Shown here one piece after another: positions 40,981 to 49,533 of a stretch of 64,000 bases of DNA. Position 1 is the first letter of the stretch, and every line of letters starts with the position of its first letter. Location of the stretch: positions 30,489-94,488 of the IMG/VR virus record IMGVR_UViG_3300037247_001602, one strand, 5' to 3'. The position numbers were made by a program, and so were the translations under genes. The notes beneath the pieces are model-generated. The model searched no databases. It saw only the letters and a program-made list of their open reading frames with translations, and was not told the origin of the DNA. This stretch comes from a virus.

Positions 40981-41322
40981 TTAAGTTTCTTTCGCGACTT
41001 TTACCAGCCTCAGATCGGCCTTGTATTCTGGGCCCGTGTCATAGTAAATCCTGAAGACTTTGTAGTAGCCAACGTACTTGCCACTACGGAACGCAGGGAT
41101 CAGGGCCTTTCTGTCCTTCAGGATCGTTTCGTAGGGGTTGAACATGAATATCCCTTCGATTGGATATTTCACGGGAGCGCTATTGTCTTCCCTATGATAT
41201 TTCCTCCTCTCCATTCGTACCATGTCTTGATAGCAGTACCAACCGATGCAAAACGCCCACCCGAACTTGAACATGGGCATTTTCCCCCAGGCCATGAGCC
41301 ATCTTATCAGATCCATGATCAT
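40981..41322 (-). CDS. Membrane-associated protein
   Basis: A 113-residue protein with AGGGAG upstream. Residues about 3-33 are hydrophobic and aromatic (W-L-M-A-W-G, W-A-F-C-I-G-W-Y-C-Y), giving one N-terminal membrane segment. A basic soluble domain follows. It overlaps the previous gene by 4 bases (ATGA). Function unknown. Confidence 0.6.
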   Translation of the reverse strand: MIMDLIRWLMAWGKMPMFKFGWAFCIGWYCYQDMVRMERRKYHREDNSAPVKYPIEGIFMFNPYETILKDRKALIPAFRSGKYVGYYKVFRIYYDTGPEYKADLRLVKVAKET

Positions 41323-41609
41323 GGCGCTCTCCCTGTCTGCTTGTAGGCCTCCAGTTCGGCTCTGAGGCGTTCGATCTCATCCAGAGCCTCAGGCATGGCC
41401 GTGCGGGAAGCGGCGATGAATTCGTCACCTGCGAACGATCCTGGGTTTTGCAGAATGGCGACAACCTGATACCATTGTGCCTTCTCGGCGTCCGTAACAA
41501 CAAACCGCATGGCTCCGAACCCTATGAGCTGGCATGCCCTCCAGGGCCCAGGTGTTGCCTCGTTACACAGTCTCCGAAGTTCCTTGATCCGCTTGGGCGT
41601 CATGCTCAT
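41319..41609 (-). CDS. Ead/Ea22-like protein
   Basis: A 96-residue protein with AAGGAG upstream. E-A-T-P-G-P-W near the N-terminus, F-I-A-A-S-R-T-A-M-P and L-D-E-I-E-R-L-R-A-E-L at the C-terminus match the Ead/Ea22-like family of phage early-region proteins, whose role is not known. A GGTATAAG element lies 43 bases upstream. It is the first gene of the leftward array. Confidence 0.65.
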   Translation of the reverse strand: MSMTPKRIKELRRLCNEATPGPWRACQLIGFGAMRFVVTDAEKAQWYQVVAILQNPGSFAGDEFIAASRTAMPEALDEIERLRAELEAYKQTGRAP

Positions 41610-41651
41610 TTACATCTCCTTTCTCGACTTATGAATAGTTCCTTCAGTAGT

Positions 41652-41659
41652 CTTATACC
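41652..41659 (-). promoter_or_regulatory. GGTATAAG promoter-like element (leftward)
   Basis: Minus strand GGTATAAG, 43 bases before the ATG at 41609; it opens the leftward array. A rightward promoter lies next to it (41682-41710). Confidence 0.75.
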
Positions 41660-41681
41660 CGGATTGGTTGCTGAAATAGTC

Positions 41682-41710
41682 TGGACAATCGGGCGCACCT
41701 AAGTTATATT
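41682..41710 (+). promoter_or_regulatory. Sigma70-like promoter for terminase operon
   Basis: TGGACA (41682-41687), 17 bases, then TATATT (41705-41710), 38 bases before the ATG at 41748. Weaker than the promoters at 11223, 21751 and 44597, but divergent from the leftward element in the same way as at 11195-11250. Confidence 0.45.
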
Positions 41711-41747
41711 AGGTTCCCACGAAGTGTAAGTAGAGTAAGTAGGCGGG

Positions 41748-42917
41748 ATGAAACGCGACAATAACGGCAAACCCACCGTTGCAAGACCGTTGCAGCTCAG
41801 CAATGGTAATGCAATGGTAACGGTACCCCTTGAGCGTAGCTGGGTTACAGTATCTGAGTTCTCCAGGATCACCCACATTGCGATCAAGACAGTCAGAGAT
41901 TACATCCGACAGGGCCGGATCGCTACCAAGGCTCACCCTCACGTCAACAGACGCAGAGTCATCCCCGTAAGAGAACTCAATCGGACGATGATGAACCCTG
42001 CTGGGGCTCTCATCCCGTACCACGGCAGGATGTACCCACACAGCTTCTACATCTTTTACTGCTTGGCCAGCTATGGCAGTCGGTTCGAGATGATTAAGAG
42101 AGACCTGGAACGATACCGTGTAGTCGTGCCTCCGATGAGCGTGCTGAGAGCAATGGAAGAGGCCATATTCGAGACAGCGCCGAAAATCATCAAGAGAAAG
42201 CATAGGCTAGGATTCAGATACAACACGCTCATTGAATTCGAGAATTGGATGGAGATCTTAGGCTTCAAAGAAATATATGAAGATCCGCTTGGCTATATCC
42301 CTGCCAGAATTCTAAATTCGCAACGACTCCGGATGGTAATGGAAGTCATGGCGAGCGCAGGATTTAGACCATACGAGATCTCTGACAAGCTCCATGAGGT
42401 AACTGATGTTCTTGTAGATCCGTCGATTATTAGTAATTACCTCCTCATGTTCTTTTACCACAGGCAGATGGAGGATGATGACTGGTATGACTATCTGATA
42501 GATGTTCGCGCAGTAAATGCAATGGAGGCCAAGATCAGGGATGAGTGCGCGGACAGTAAAGTCGCCGTATACCAGCACTTAGGGCTTACCGGCGGCATAG
42601 ATATCCTTACTGAATTTGAGAAAAACCTCTATGTCGCCACGAATCTATACCGAAAAATGGCCACCTCTGAAGACTTCATGCATCAACAGGCAAGCGTGGC
42701 ACAAACCAGGGCAATGGGTAATCTTGTAGCCATCATGATGAAGTGGAAAGAGATTCACACCAAGGAGTCTGCCGAATTGCAGCAGCGGAGACAAGCTGCA
42801 CAGGGCCAAGGCCTGAATCCAGCCAATATCCCGGAGAAATCTGCCGAGGATAATGACGAAGTATTTGAGGAAGTGATCCAGAAGGAAGCCGAAGATGAAT
42901 CCGTTTCAAGCGCGTGA
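41748..42917 (+). CDS. Putative small terminase-like DNA-binding protein
   Basis: A 389-residue protein directly upstream of, and overlapping, the large terminase. Residues about 30-58 (W-V-T-V-S-E-F-S-R-I-T, then T-V-R-D-Y-I-R-Q-G-R-I) form an excisionase/MerR-type winged helix-turn-helix. The centre is helical and the C-terminus is Gln/Glu-rich and acidic, which could bind the large subunit. It is much longer than usual small terminases (about 150-200). Position and DNA-binding domain support a packaging-recognition role, without direct evidence; a regulator is an alternative. Confidence 0.55.
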   Translation: MKRDNNGKPTVARPLQLSNGNAMVTVPLERSWVTVSEFSRITHIAIKTVRDYIRQGRIATKAHPHVNRRRVIPVRELNRTMMNPAGALIPYHGRMYPHSFYIFYCLASYGSRFEMIKRDLERYRVVVPPMSVLRAMEEAIFETAPKIIKRKHRLGFRYNTLIEFENWMEILGFKEIYEDPLGYIPARILNSQRLRMVMEVMASAGFRPYEISDKLHEVTDVLVDPSIISNYLLMFFYHRQMEDDDWYDYLIDVRAVNAMEAKIRDECADSKVAVYQHLGLTGGIDILTEFEKNLYVATNLYRKMATSEDFMHQQASVAQTRAMGNLVAIMMKWKEIHTKESAELQQRRQAAQGQGLNPANIPEKSAEDNDEVFEEVIQKEAEDESVSSA

Positions 42918-44589
42918 AACCTGTGCATACTTGGATGGTAAGTCCAGGGCATGTGATATACAGCCTCCGGCTGAAGTGAATGGCCTCAAACCAGATGACG
43001 ATGCCCAGATGGCCCAGTTCGGACTCACCCACTCCGAATGGTGCGAGAAGTATGTTGTGCTCAACGGAAGGGCCTTCAGCCTGAGGCAGAGGCCGTATCT
43101 GCGGCCCATCTATGATCGCCTTCAAGTCCGACACAAAAGGATGATAATCAAGGCTGGACGCCAGGTGGAGAAGTCGACTACCTTGGCCAATAAGATTTTG
43201 CTGAATTCCTGTCGCCGCCCGAATTTCAAGGCAATTTACGTGGCGCCGCGAGGAATGCAGTCTCGTCAGTTCAGCATCGATAGAGTCAAGCCGGTGATTC
43301 GTTATTCTCCCTTTATCGCCACATTTATAGACAAGTCCTGCGTGGACCAGGTGTTCGACAAGACCTTCAACAATGGCTCGTCGCTATATTTCAGATCGGC
43401 ATTCTTGAATCCGGATTCCTGTCGTGGCTTGAGTGGCGACTTACTCAATGTTGACGAGATTCAGGACATTCTGCCCGAGAATATTCCTGTCATCGAGGAG
43501 TGCCTATCGCACTCAATATATAAATTCTTCCTGTACTCAGGCACGCCTAAGACTACCGACAATACGATGGAGCATTACTGGAAGCTCAGTACGCAGCGAG
43601 AGTGGTTAGTCACATGCCGCACCATGGGTTGCCGTTACATAAACTATCTCGACGAAGAATCCATTGGTACCACTTCGCTTATCTGCAAAAAGTGTGGCAA
43701 GACAATTTATCCGCAGGATGGGAAGTGGTACATCTTCAACAAGAAAGCCACCTGGGAAGGATACAGGATTTCCCAACTGATTGTCCCCTGGGTGAAGATC
43801 TTTGACCCGACAGGAGGAGAAGAGTCGGTCATAGATAAACGGAATCGTTACTCGCCGGCTAGATTCCACAACGAGGTTCTTGGCCTACCATATGACCTGG
43901 GCCAGAAGCCCATCACAGAAGCCGAGGTCATTGCATGCTGCACCCTCAAGCATCCCGAGACGGGGAATCCATGTCCCAATACTGTCTCGTCTGAGCCCTG
44001 GATCGCGAAGTATCCCTGCTTTGCTGGGATTGACTGGGGAACTGGATCTGGCGAGAACCCTGCTTACACGGTCCTCACCATCGGCGCCTGGCTCGATCCT
44101 GGGAGATTCTGCCCATTCTACATCAAGCGCTTCATCGGAAGAGAGGCCAACCTAGCGACCCAGCCTGAGGCAATCAGCAAGATATGCGCTAGATACAATG
44201 TCCAGCTCATGGGCTCTGACTGGGGTTTCGGCGCCGCACAGAATGCGATCCTGAGAGAGACATGGCGCATCGAGCGCGTCATGGAATTCCAGTATGTCGG
44301 GGATCAGCGAGTCCCGATTAAATTTGACAAGTCTACTCTAAGATATACTGTGAATAGAACTTCCATCATGACGGAGTTCTTCCGAAAGATCCAAAGGCAG
44401 GAATACAGATTCTTCCGCTGGGAAGAGTTCGAGAATTTTGGCAAAGACATTCTGGCTATCAATGTCGAGTACAATGACACCAGGCAAGTCATCCATTATA
44501 CGCACAGCAGCCAAAACCCCGACGACGCAGCGCACTCAATCATCTATGCTGATCTGGCGGCAATGTACTATATAGGGAAGTACAGATAG
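42895..44589 (+). CDS. Terminase large subunit
   Basis: A 564-residue protein. The ATPase has a deviant Walker A, G-R-Q-V-E-K-S-T (88-95), in which Glu replaces the usual Gly before Lys, and Walker B N-V-D-E-I-Q-D (D187, E188). A C-R-T-M-G-C ... C-K-K-C zinc site lies between the domains. The C-terminal RNase H-like nuclease shows F-A-G-I-D-W-G, G-S-D-W-G-F-G and a late D-D-A-A-H-S. It cuts and pumps DNA into the head through the portal. The portal gene is about 40 kb away. A sigma70-like promoter follows the gene. Confidence 0.9.
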   Translation: MNPFQARETCAYLDGKSRACDIQPPAEVNGLKPDDDAQMAQFGLTHSEWCEKYVVLNGRAFSLRQRPYLRPIYDRLQVRHKRMIIKAGRQVEKSTTLANKILLNSCRRPNFKAIYVAPRGMQSRQFSIDRVKPVIRYSPFIATFIDKSCVDQVFDKTFNNGSSLYFRSAFLNPDSCRGLSGDLLNVDEIQDILPENIPVIEECLSHSIYKFFLYSGTPKTTDNTMEHYWKLSTQREWLVTCRTMGCRYINYLDEESIGTTSLICKKCGKTIYPQDGKWYIFNKKATWEGYRISQLIVPWVKIFDPTGGEESVIDKRNRYSPARFHNEVLGLPYDLGQKPITEAEVIACCTLKHPETGNPCPNTVSSEPWIAKYPCFAGIDWGTGSGENPAYTVLTIGAWLDPGRFCPFYIKRFIGREANLATQPEAISKICARYNVQLMGSDWGFGAAQNAILRETWRIERVMEFQYVGDQRVPIKFDKSTLRYTVNRTSIMTEFFRKIQRQEYRFFRWEEFENFGKDILAINVEYNDTRQVIHYTHSSQNPDDAAHSIIYADLAAMYYIGKYR

Positions 44590-44596
44590 AAAGATC

Positions 44597-44624
44597 TTGA
44601 CAACTGTAGCACATCCTGCATAAT
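44597..44624 (+). promoter_or_regulatory. Sigma70-like promoter for fibre cluster
   Basis: TTGACA (44597-44602), 16 bases, CATAAT (44619-44624), 29 bases before the ATG at 44654. The first 18 bases differ at one position from the promoter at 21751. Confidence 0.65.
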
Positions 44625-44630
44625 TGAACC

Positions 44631-44653
44631 GTCCCTAATAAGAGGGCTCCAAT
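44631..44653 (+). promoter_or_regulatory. Hairpin-embedded ribosome binding site, repeated before each fibre
   Basis: CCCTAATAAGAGGG folds as CCCT/AGGG with the purine-rich ribosome site in loop and stem. Nearly the same block (CCCTAACAGGAGGG) precedes the fibres at 46024 (about 46004-46017) and 47388 (about 47367-47380), in each case after a conserved TAATTGTGA-like sequence. The repeats suggest co-duplication and possibly weak translational control. Confidence 0.45.
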
Positions 44654-45967
44654 ATGCTCATCCGAAGCGAAGTCACCGGAAAATACGTCCTTGACCTGAA
44701 AGATCCTGCCGTTGGGCTCGCTCTTGGAACAGAAACTCGAAAACAGATTGTCTTCACGGCAGCTCTACAAACAAAAAGCCTACCGGACAGGTTCTTTCAG
44801 ACTGTCGATTTGCAGAATGCTGTCACTTTATCGCGTATTACCGTCCTAAGCTTTGACGCTGGCGATGAATATCAGGCGGGATCTGAGCCCGTGGAGAACT
44901 TGGCCACAGCGGGAGGTTCCGGAACGGTTCCGATATCAGATGGCGCTGGCGGCTTGACGATGGCCGCTCCTGCTGGAGCCGCACATAAAGACACTCACAA
45001 AAGCGGCGGCTCGGACGCTTTCTTTCCCGCCGATATTCTCGATGCCACAATTCAGCGCCTGGTAACAACGGATGGTCCAACGACCCTATTGATGGGCGCT
45101 GTTGCCGACGGAGAACTACTGAAAAGAAGCGGAACGGGTATCGTTAGTGATGTTGCTCCTGCCGGCTTCTTCACAGATGGCGCCGGAGTAGATGCCGCGA
45201 TTGGCAAGGGGGCCACGCCTCCTACGGCTGCCGGTGATAACTCGTTTGCTCAAGGACATTACACTTACACAGATGTCAACGGGGACAACTCCTTTGTATT
45301 GGGTAACGAATGTTTCTGCAAGGCTGCAAATTCATTTGCACTAGGAAGACAGGCTTATGTAAGTGCAGCCGGGGGTTCGTCTTTTGCGCAAGGGAGTTAT
45401 GTCGACGCCTACGGCACGTATGCTTTCGCACAGGGAAAGAATATTATTGCCAGTGGAAGTAGCTCCTTCGGACAAGGGGAGTTTAATACCGTAGCTCAAG
45501 ATAGAGCTTTTGGTCAAGGTCGCAGGGTCGTGACTTCCCGAGAAGACCAGAAGGCTTGGGGATCAAATAGGAGTATTGCCGGATCACAATTCAGTCACAT
45601 GGCAAAACATTTGCAGACCGGGGACGATACTCCGGCAACCCTCATCGATTTGACTCTTGAAGAAGATAGAAGCTACGTAATCTGGGTTCACGTAGTTGCC
45701 CGGAACACGACAACGGATGCGGAGACCGCCTCATTCTTCCTGAATCAGGCAACCGCTTATCGAGATACCGCAGGGGCGGCTGTACTTGTTGGCTCTCCGA
45801 CATTCACAAAAGAAAACACGACAGGCGGTCCTGCAGGCGGAGCGTTTACTGTGGCTATTTCCGCGAGTTCAAACAGCATCCTGATCCAGGTAACAGGCGA
45901 ACCAGGAGCAGAAGTACAAACTTACGAATGGACTGGGACGATCATGTTCACAGAATCTAGTGGATAA
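44654..45967 (+). CDS. Receptor-binding fibre, YadA-head-type repeats (copy 1)
   Basis: A 437-residue protein. Residues 1-95 are a conserved N-terminal domain (M-L-I-R-S-E-V-T-G-K-Y) probably attached to the virion. The H-K-D-T-H-K-S-G-G-S-D-A-F module follows, then T-T-D-G-P-T. Residues about 195-310 hold seven S-F-A-Q-G-type repeats, as in the left-handed beta-roll heads of trimeric autotransporters and other phage fibres. The C-terminal ~130 residues are a conserved beta domain. It is the first of three tandem paralogues and is expected to be a trimeric host-binding fibre. Confidence 0.8.
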   Translation: MLIRSEVTGKYVLDLKDPAVGLALGTETRKQIVFTAALQTKSLPDRFFQTVDLQNAVTLSRITVLSFDAGDEYQAGSEPVENLATAGGSGTVPISDGAGGLTMAAPAGAAHKDTHKSGGSDAFFPADILDATIQRLVTTDGPTTLLMGAVADGELLKRSGTGIVSDVAPAGFFTDGAGVDAAIGKGATPPTAAGDNSFAQGHYTYTDVNGDNSFVLGNECFCKAANSFALGRQAYVSAAGGSSFAQGSYVDAYGTYAFAQGKNIIASGSSSFGQGEFNTVAQDRAFGQGRRVVTSREDQKAWGSNRSIAGSQFSHMAKHLQTGDDTPATLIDLTLEEDRSYVIWVHVVARNTTTDAETASFFLNQATAYRDTAGAAVLVGSPTFTKENTTGGPAGGAFTVAISASSNSILIQVTGEPGAEVQTYEWTGTIMFTESSG

Positions 45968-46023
45968 CCGAGAGCTAAAAATTCTAATTGTGAATGAGCC
46001 GTCCCTAACAGGAGGGGGCCGAT

Positions 46024-47331
46024 ATGCTTATACGGAGTGATGTTACCGGAAAATATATCCTCTATTTGAGAGATCCCGCCGTTGGGCTTGCGCTCGGGGC
46101 GGCAAATCGAAAGCAGATTGCCTTTACGGCATCCGGACAGACTAAAAGCCTGCCGGACAGATTCTTCCAGACTGTCGATTTGCAGAATGCTATCACTCTA
46201 TCACGCATCACTGTTCTCAGCTTCGATGCTGGTGACGAGTACCAGGCGGGATCTGAGCCGGTTGAAAACTTGGCCACAGCAGGGGGCTCTGGAACAGTTC
46301 CAGTATCAGATGGCTCTGGTGGCTTGACAATGGCCGCTCCTGCGGGCGCTGCACACAAAGACACTCACAAAAGCGGCCAGTCAGACGCCTTTCTTGCTGC
46401 TGATACGCTTAACGCCACGGGCAAGCGCCTGGAAACAACCACGGGGCCAACGACTCTATTGATAGGCGCTGTCGCCGATGGGGAATTCCTGAAGAGAAGC
46501 GGAACGGATATTATTGGTGATGACGGCGGCAGCTTCTTCACGGATGGCGCTGGAATAAACGCAGCTCTCGGCAAGGGTAGTGGCACATCCGAAGCGGCTG
46601 ATGGCAGAAATTCACTTGCTCATGGTCGCAATTGTTACACGAGTGCGACTGGAGATCAAGGTTTTGCATTGGGTAACGAATGTCATGTTACGGCTGCTAA
46701 TGGGTTTGCACAAGGGAATCAGTGCTACGCAAACGGAATTGCATCTTTCGCACAAGGCTTTAGTACTCAAGCTAATGGCGCGTATTCTTTTGCGCAAGGA
46801 GGATATAATCGCTCCTTGGGAAGTAATTCTTTCACGCAAGGACAAAATTGTAAGGCGGAACAAGATAGGACTTTCGCTCAAGGACGCCGGGCCGTAACTT
46901 CCCGAGAAGACCAAAAGGCTTGGGGAACCAATAGGGCTGTTGAGGGATCACAGTTCAGTCACATGGCGAAATATCTACAAACTGGAAACGACACCCCGAC
47001 GACTCTCATTGATGTGACTCTTGAGGCGGACAGAAGTTATGTGATGTGGATTCATGTAGTTGCCCGAAATACGACAACGAATGCGGAAAGCGCCTCATTC
47101 TTCTTGAATCGGGCAACTGCTTATCGAGATACGGCAGGCGCGGCTGTGCTTATTGGCGCTCCGACATTCACAAAAGAAAACACGACAGGTGGTCCTGCAG
47201 GTGCAGGATTTACCGTAACTATCTCCGCAAGTTCAAACAGCATCTTGATTCAGGTGACAGGCGAAGCAAGCGGCGAGTCACAGACTTACCAATGGACTGG
47301 GACCGTCATGTTTACAGAATCTAAGGGATAA
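46024..47331 (+). CDS. Receptor-binding fibre, YadA-head-type repeats (copy 2)
   Basis: A 435-residue paralogue of the fibre at 44654 with the same domain order. The ends are closely similar, whereas the seven x-F-A-Q-G/x-F-A-L-G repeats in the middle (about residues 190-300) differ in sequence. The leader repeats the hairpin ribosome site. Together the copies suggest alternative receptors or a mixed fibre. Sequence blocks of this gene recur unchanged in copy 3. Confidence 0.8.
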   Translation: MLIRSDVTGKYILYLRDPAVGLALGAANRKQIAFTASGQTKSLPDRFFQTVDLQNAITLSRITVLSFDAGDEYQAGSEPVENLATAGGSGTVPVSDGSGGLTMAAPAGAAHKDTHKSGQSDAFLAADTLNATGKRLETTTGPTTLLIGAVADGEFLKRSGTDIIGDDGGSFFTDGAGINAALGKGSGTSEAADGRNSLAHGRNCYTSATGDQGFALGNECHVTAANGFAQGNQCYANGIASFAQGFSTQANGAYSFAQGGYNRSLGSNSFTQGQNCKAEQDRTFAQGRRAVTSREDQKAWGTNRAVEGSQFSHMAKYLQTGNDTPTTLIDVTLEADRSYVMWIHVVARNTTTNAESASFFLNRATAYRDTAGAAVLIGAPTFTKENTTGGPAGAGFTVTISASSNSILIQVTGEASGESQTYQWTGTVMFTESKG

Positions 47332-47387
47332 CTGGGATCTAAAACTTCTAATTGTGATTGAGGTATCCCTAACAGGAGGGAACCAAT

Positions 47388-48704
47388 ATGCTTATTCGAA
47401 GTGAAGTGACTGGGAAATATATCCTCGATCTGAGAGATCCTGCCGTTGGGAGCGCTATTGCGGCAGCAAATCGAAAGCTGATTATCTTTACAGCATCCGG
47501 GCAGACCAAGACCTTACCGGACAGATTTTTTCAAACTGTCGATTTACAGAATGCCGTCACTCTATCACGCATCACTGTGCTCAACTTCGATGCTGGCGAT
47601 GAATATCAGGCGGGATCTGAGCCCGTGGAGAACTTGGCCACAGCGGGAGGTTCCGGAACGGTTCCGATATCAGATGGCGCTGGCGGCTTGACGATGGGTA
47701 CGCCTACGGGAGCTGCACACAAAGACACTCACAAAAGCGGCCAGTCAGACGCCTTTCTTGCTGCTGATATTCTCGATGCCACAATTCAGCGCCTGGTAAC
47801 AACGGATGGTCCAACGACTCTATTGATAGGCGCTGTCGCCGATGGGGAATTCCTGAAGAGAAGCGGAACGGATATTATTGGTGCTGCCGTCGCCGGCTTC
47901 TTCACGGATGGCGCTGGAACGGATGCGGCAGTCGGTAAAGGGGCTGTACCTCCTACCGCTGCCGGTGATAATTCATTTGCTCAAGGCTCTAACTGCTTTA
48001 CGACTGCAGCCGCCGACAATGGTTTTGCATTGGGCAACTCATGCTCCGCTAGAGCTATAAACGGATTTGCACAGGGCTTATATACCTATGTAGATACAGG
48101 CGGGATTTCGGCGTTTGCACAAGGTGCCAATAACTATGCCTCCGGTGCATATTCTTTTGCGCAGGGAACGTATAATAATGCCGGTGGAAGTAGTTCCTTC
48201 GCGCAAGGAGAACGTAATCTAGCATCGCAAGACAGGGTTTTTGCCCAAGGATTGCAGGTTACGGCCACCCGAGAAGACCAAAAGGCTTGGGGAACTAATA
48301 AGGCCAATCAGGGCTCACAGTTCAGTCACATGTCGAAACATGTGCAAACTACAGATAATCCTATAACGACTCTTATCGATTTGACCCTTAGTCAGGACCA
48401 CACTTATGTAATCTGGGCTCACGTAGTTGCTCGGAATACGACAACGAATGCGGAGACTGCCTCATTCTTCTTAGCCCAGGCAACCGTTTATCGAGATCAA
48501 GGAGGAGCGGCTGTACTTATCGGCTCTCCGGCATTCACAAAACAAGACACAGGGCAAGATCCTGGACCTGGGAATGCATTATTTACCGTAGCTATTTCCG
48601 CAAGCGGGAACAGCATCCTGATCCAGGTAACAGGCGAACCAGCCGCCCAGTCAGCCACTTACGAATGGACTGGGACTATTATGTTTACAGAATCTAAGGG
48701 GTAA
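47388..48704 (+). CDS. Receptor-binding fibre, YadA-head-type repeats (copy 3, mosaic)
   Basis: A 438-residue paralogue with the same order of domains and seven S-F-A-Q-G-type repeats. At DNA level its first half alternates between exact matches to copy 1 (47592-47697, 47766-47818) and to copy 2 (47712-47769, 47811-47883), so it was shaped by recombination between the other two. The repeat region is its own. The following sulfotransferase gene starts within four bases of the stop. Confidence 0.8.
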   Translation: MLIRSEVTGKYILDLRDPAVGSAIAAANRKLIIFTASGQTKTLPDRFFQTVDLQNAVTLSRITVLNFDAGDEYQAGSEPVENLATAGGSGTVPISDGAGGLTMGTPTGAAHKDTHKSGQSDAFLAADILDATIQRLVTTDGPTTLLIGAVADGEFLKRSGTDIIGAAVAGFFTDGAGTDAAVGKGAVPPTAAGDNSFAQGSNCFTTAAADNGFALGNSCSARAINGFAQGLYTYVDTGGISAFAQGANNYASGAYSFAQGTYNNAGGSSSFAQGERNLASQDRVFAQGLQVTATREDQKAWGTNKANQGSQFSHMSKHVQTTDNPITTLIDLTLSQDHTYVIWAHVVARNTTTNAETASFFLAQATVYRDQGGAAVLIGSPAFTKQDTGQDPGPGNALFTVAISASGNSILIQVTGEPAAQSATYEWTGTIMFTESKG

Positions 48705-48707
48705 TTG

Positions 48708-49508
48708 GTGAATGTCATTACGGGGCTGCCTCGTAGTGGCAGCACACTTCTGTGCAATATCTTGAATCAGAATCCCCGATTCTGGGCAAGCAGCACTAGC
48801 ACTCTAGCCGTACTCTGTGCCAATCTAATAAGTACATGGAGTACATCAGCCGAAGTCAAAGGAGACCTGCAGCAAGATCGTGACGAAACAGAACAGCGAC
48901 TAATGCGATCTCTCAAGGTCTTCTGCGAAGCCTGGCATAAAGACAGGAAAGAAAAGATCATTTTCGACAAGTCTAGGCCTTGGATGCATCATTTGCTTCC
49001 CCTTCGTCAAGTATTCCCCGAGAGCAAAGTTATTGTCTGTGTCAGGGATCTTCGAGACGTATTTGCTTCGGTGGAGAAACAGCATCTCAAAAATCCAATT
49101 CTGGATGATGCCCGGAATCCTCAGGCAAAAACCCTACATGGCCGTGCGGACACAATGTTCTCGCCAGATGGATTCATTGGGAGTCCTCTCAATGGCCTTT
49201 CAGACGTAATCAGAAGAAGGCAAAGCGTCTACTGGTTTAAGTATGAGACTTTCGTCGAAAGGCCCAAAGCCACGATGAAAGAGTTATATGAATATCTCGA
49301 AGAAAAGGAATTCGATCATGACTTCGAGAACATCGAAAACACAGCGACAGATCCAGATGCTTTCTATCTAAATAAATTCCCGCATGAAGGAAATGGAAGA
49401 GTTGAAGTTCAGAGTCCGAATGGCTGGAAAGAGTTTCTCTCTAATGATATAGCCGCTGCAATTATGACCAAGTTCCCCGAATACAATCAGTTCTTCCACT
49501 ACGCATAG
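48708..49508 (+). CDS. Sulfotransferase-family protein
   Basis: The GTG at 48708 is preferred to a TTG at 48705 because AAGGGG lies 6 bases upstream. The 266-residue product begins V-I-T-G-L-P-R-S-G-S-T-L-L, the 5'-phosphosulfate-binding loop of PAPS-dependent sulfotransferases, and has V-C-V-R-D-L-R-D-V-F-A-S, the 3'-phosphate-binding motif. It should transfer sulfate from PAPS to a hydroxyl or amine acceptor, perhaps a fibre, glycan or host surface molecule. It is coupled to the fibre genes, which favours a virion or receptor-related substrate, though this is inferred. Confidence 0.8.
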   Translation: MNVITGLPRSGSTLLCNILNQNPRFWASSTSTLAVLCANLISTWSTSAEVKGDLQQDRDETEQRLMRSLKVFCEAWHKDRKEKIIFDKSRPWMHHLLPLRQVFPESKVIVCVRDLRDVFASVEKQHLKNPILDDARNPQAKTLHGRADTMFSPDGFIGSPLNGLSDVIRRRQSVYWFKYETFVERPKATMKELYEYLEEKEFDHDFENIENTATDPDAFYLNKFPHEGNGRVEVQSPNGWKEFLSNDIAAAIMTKFPEYNQFFHYA

Positions 49509-49515
49509 CTAAAAA

Positions 49516-49533
49516 AGGGGCTTCATAGCCCCT
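49516..49533. terminator. Hairpin terminator between convergent genes
   Basis: AGGGGCT (49516-49522) pairs with AGCCCCT (49527-49533), loop TCAT. A run of A on the left gives a T-tract for the leftward transcript; the rightward side has no T-run, so stopping the + strand transcript is less certain. Confidence 0.65.
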
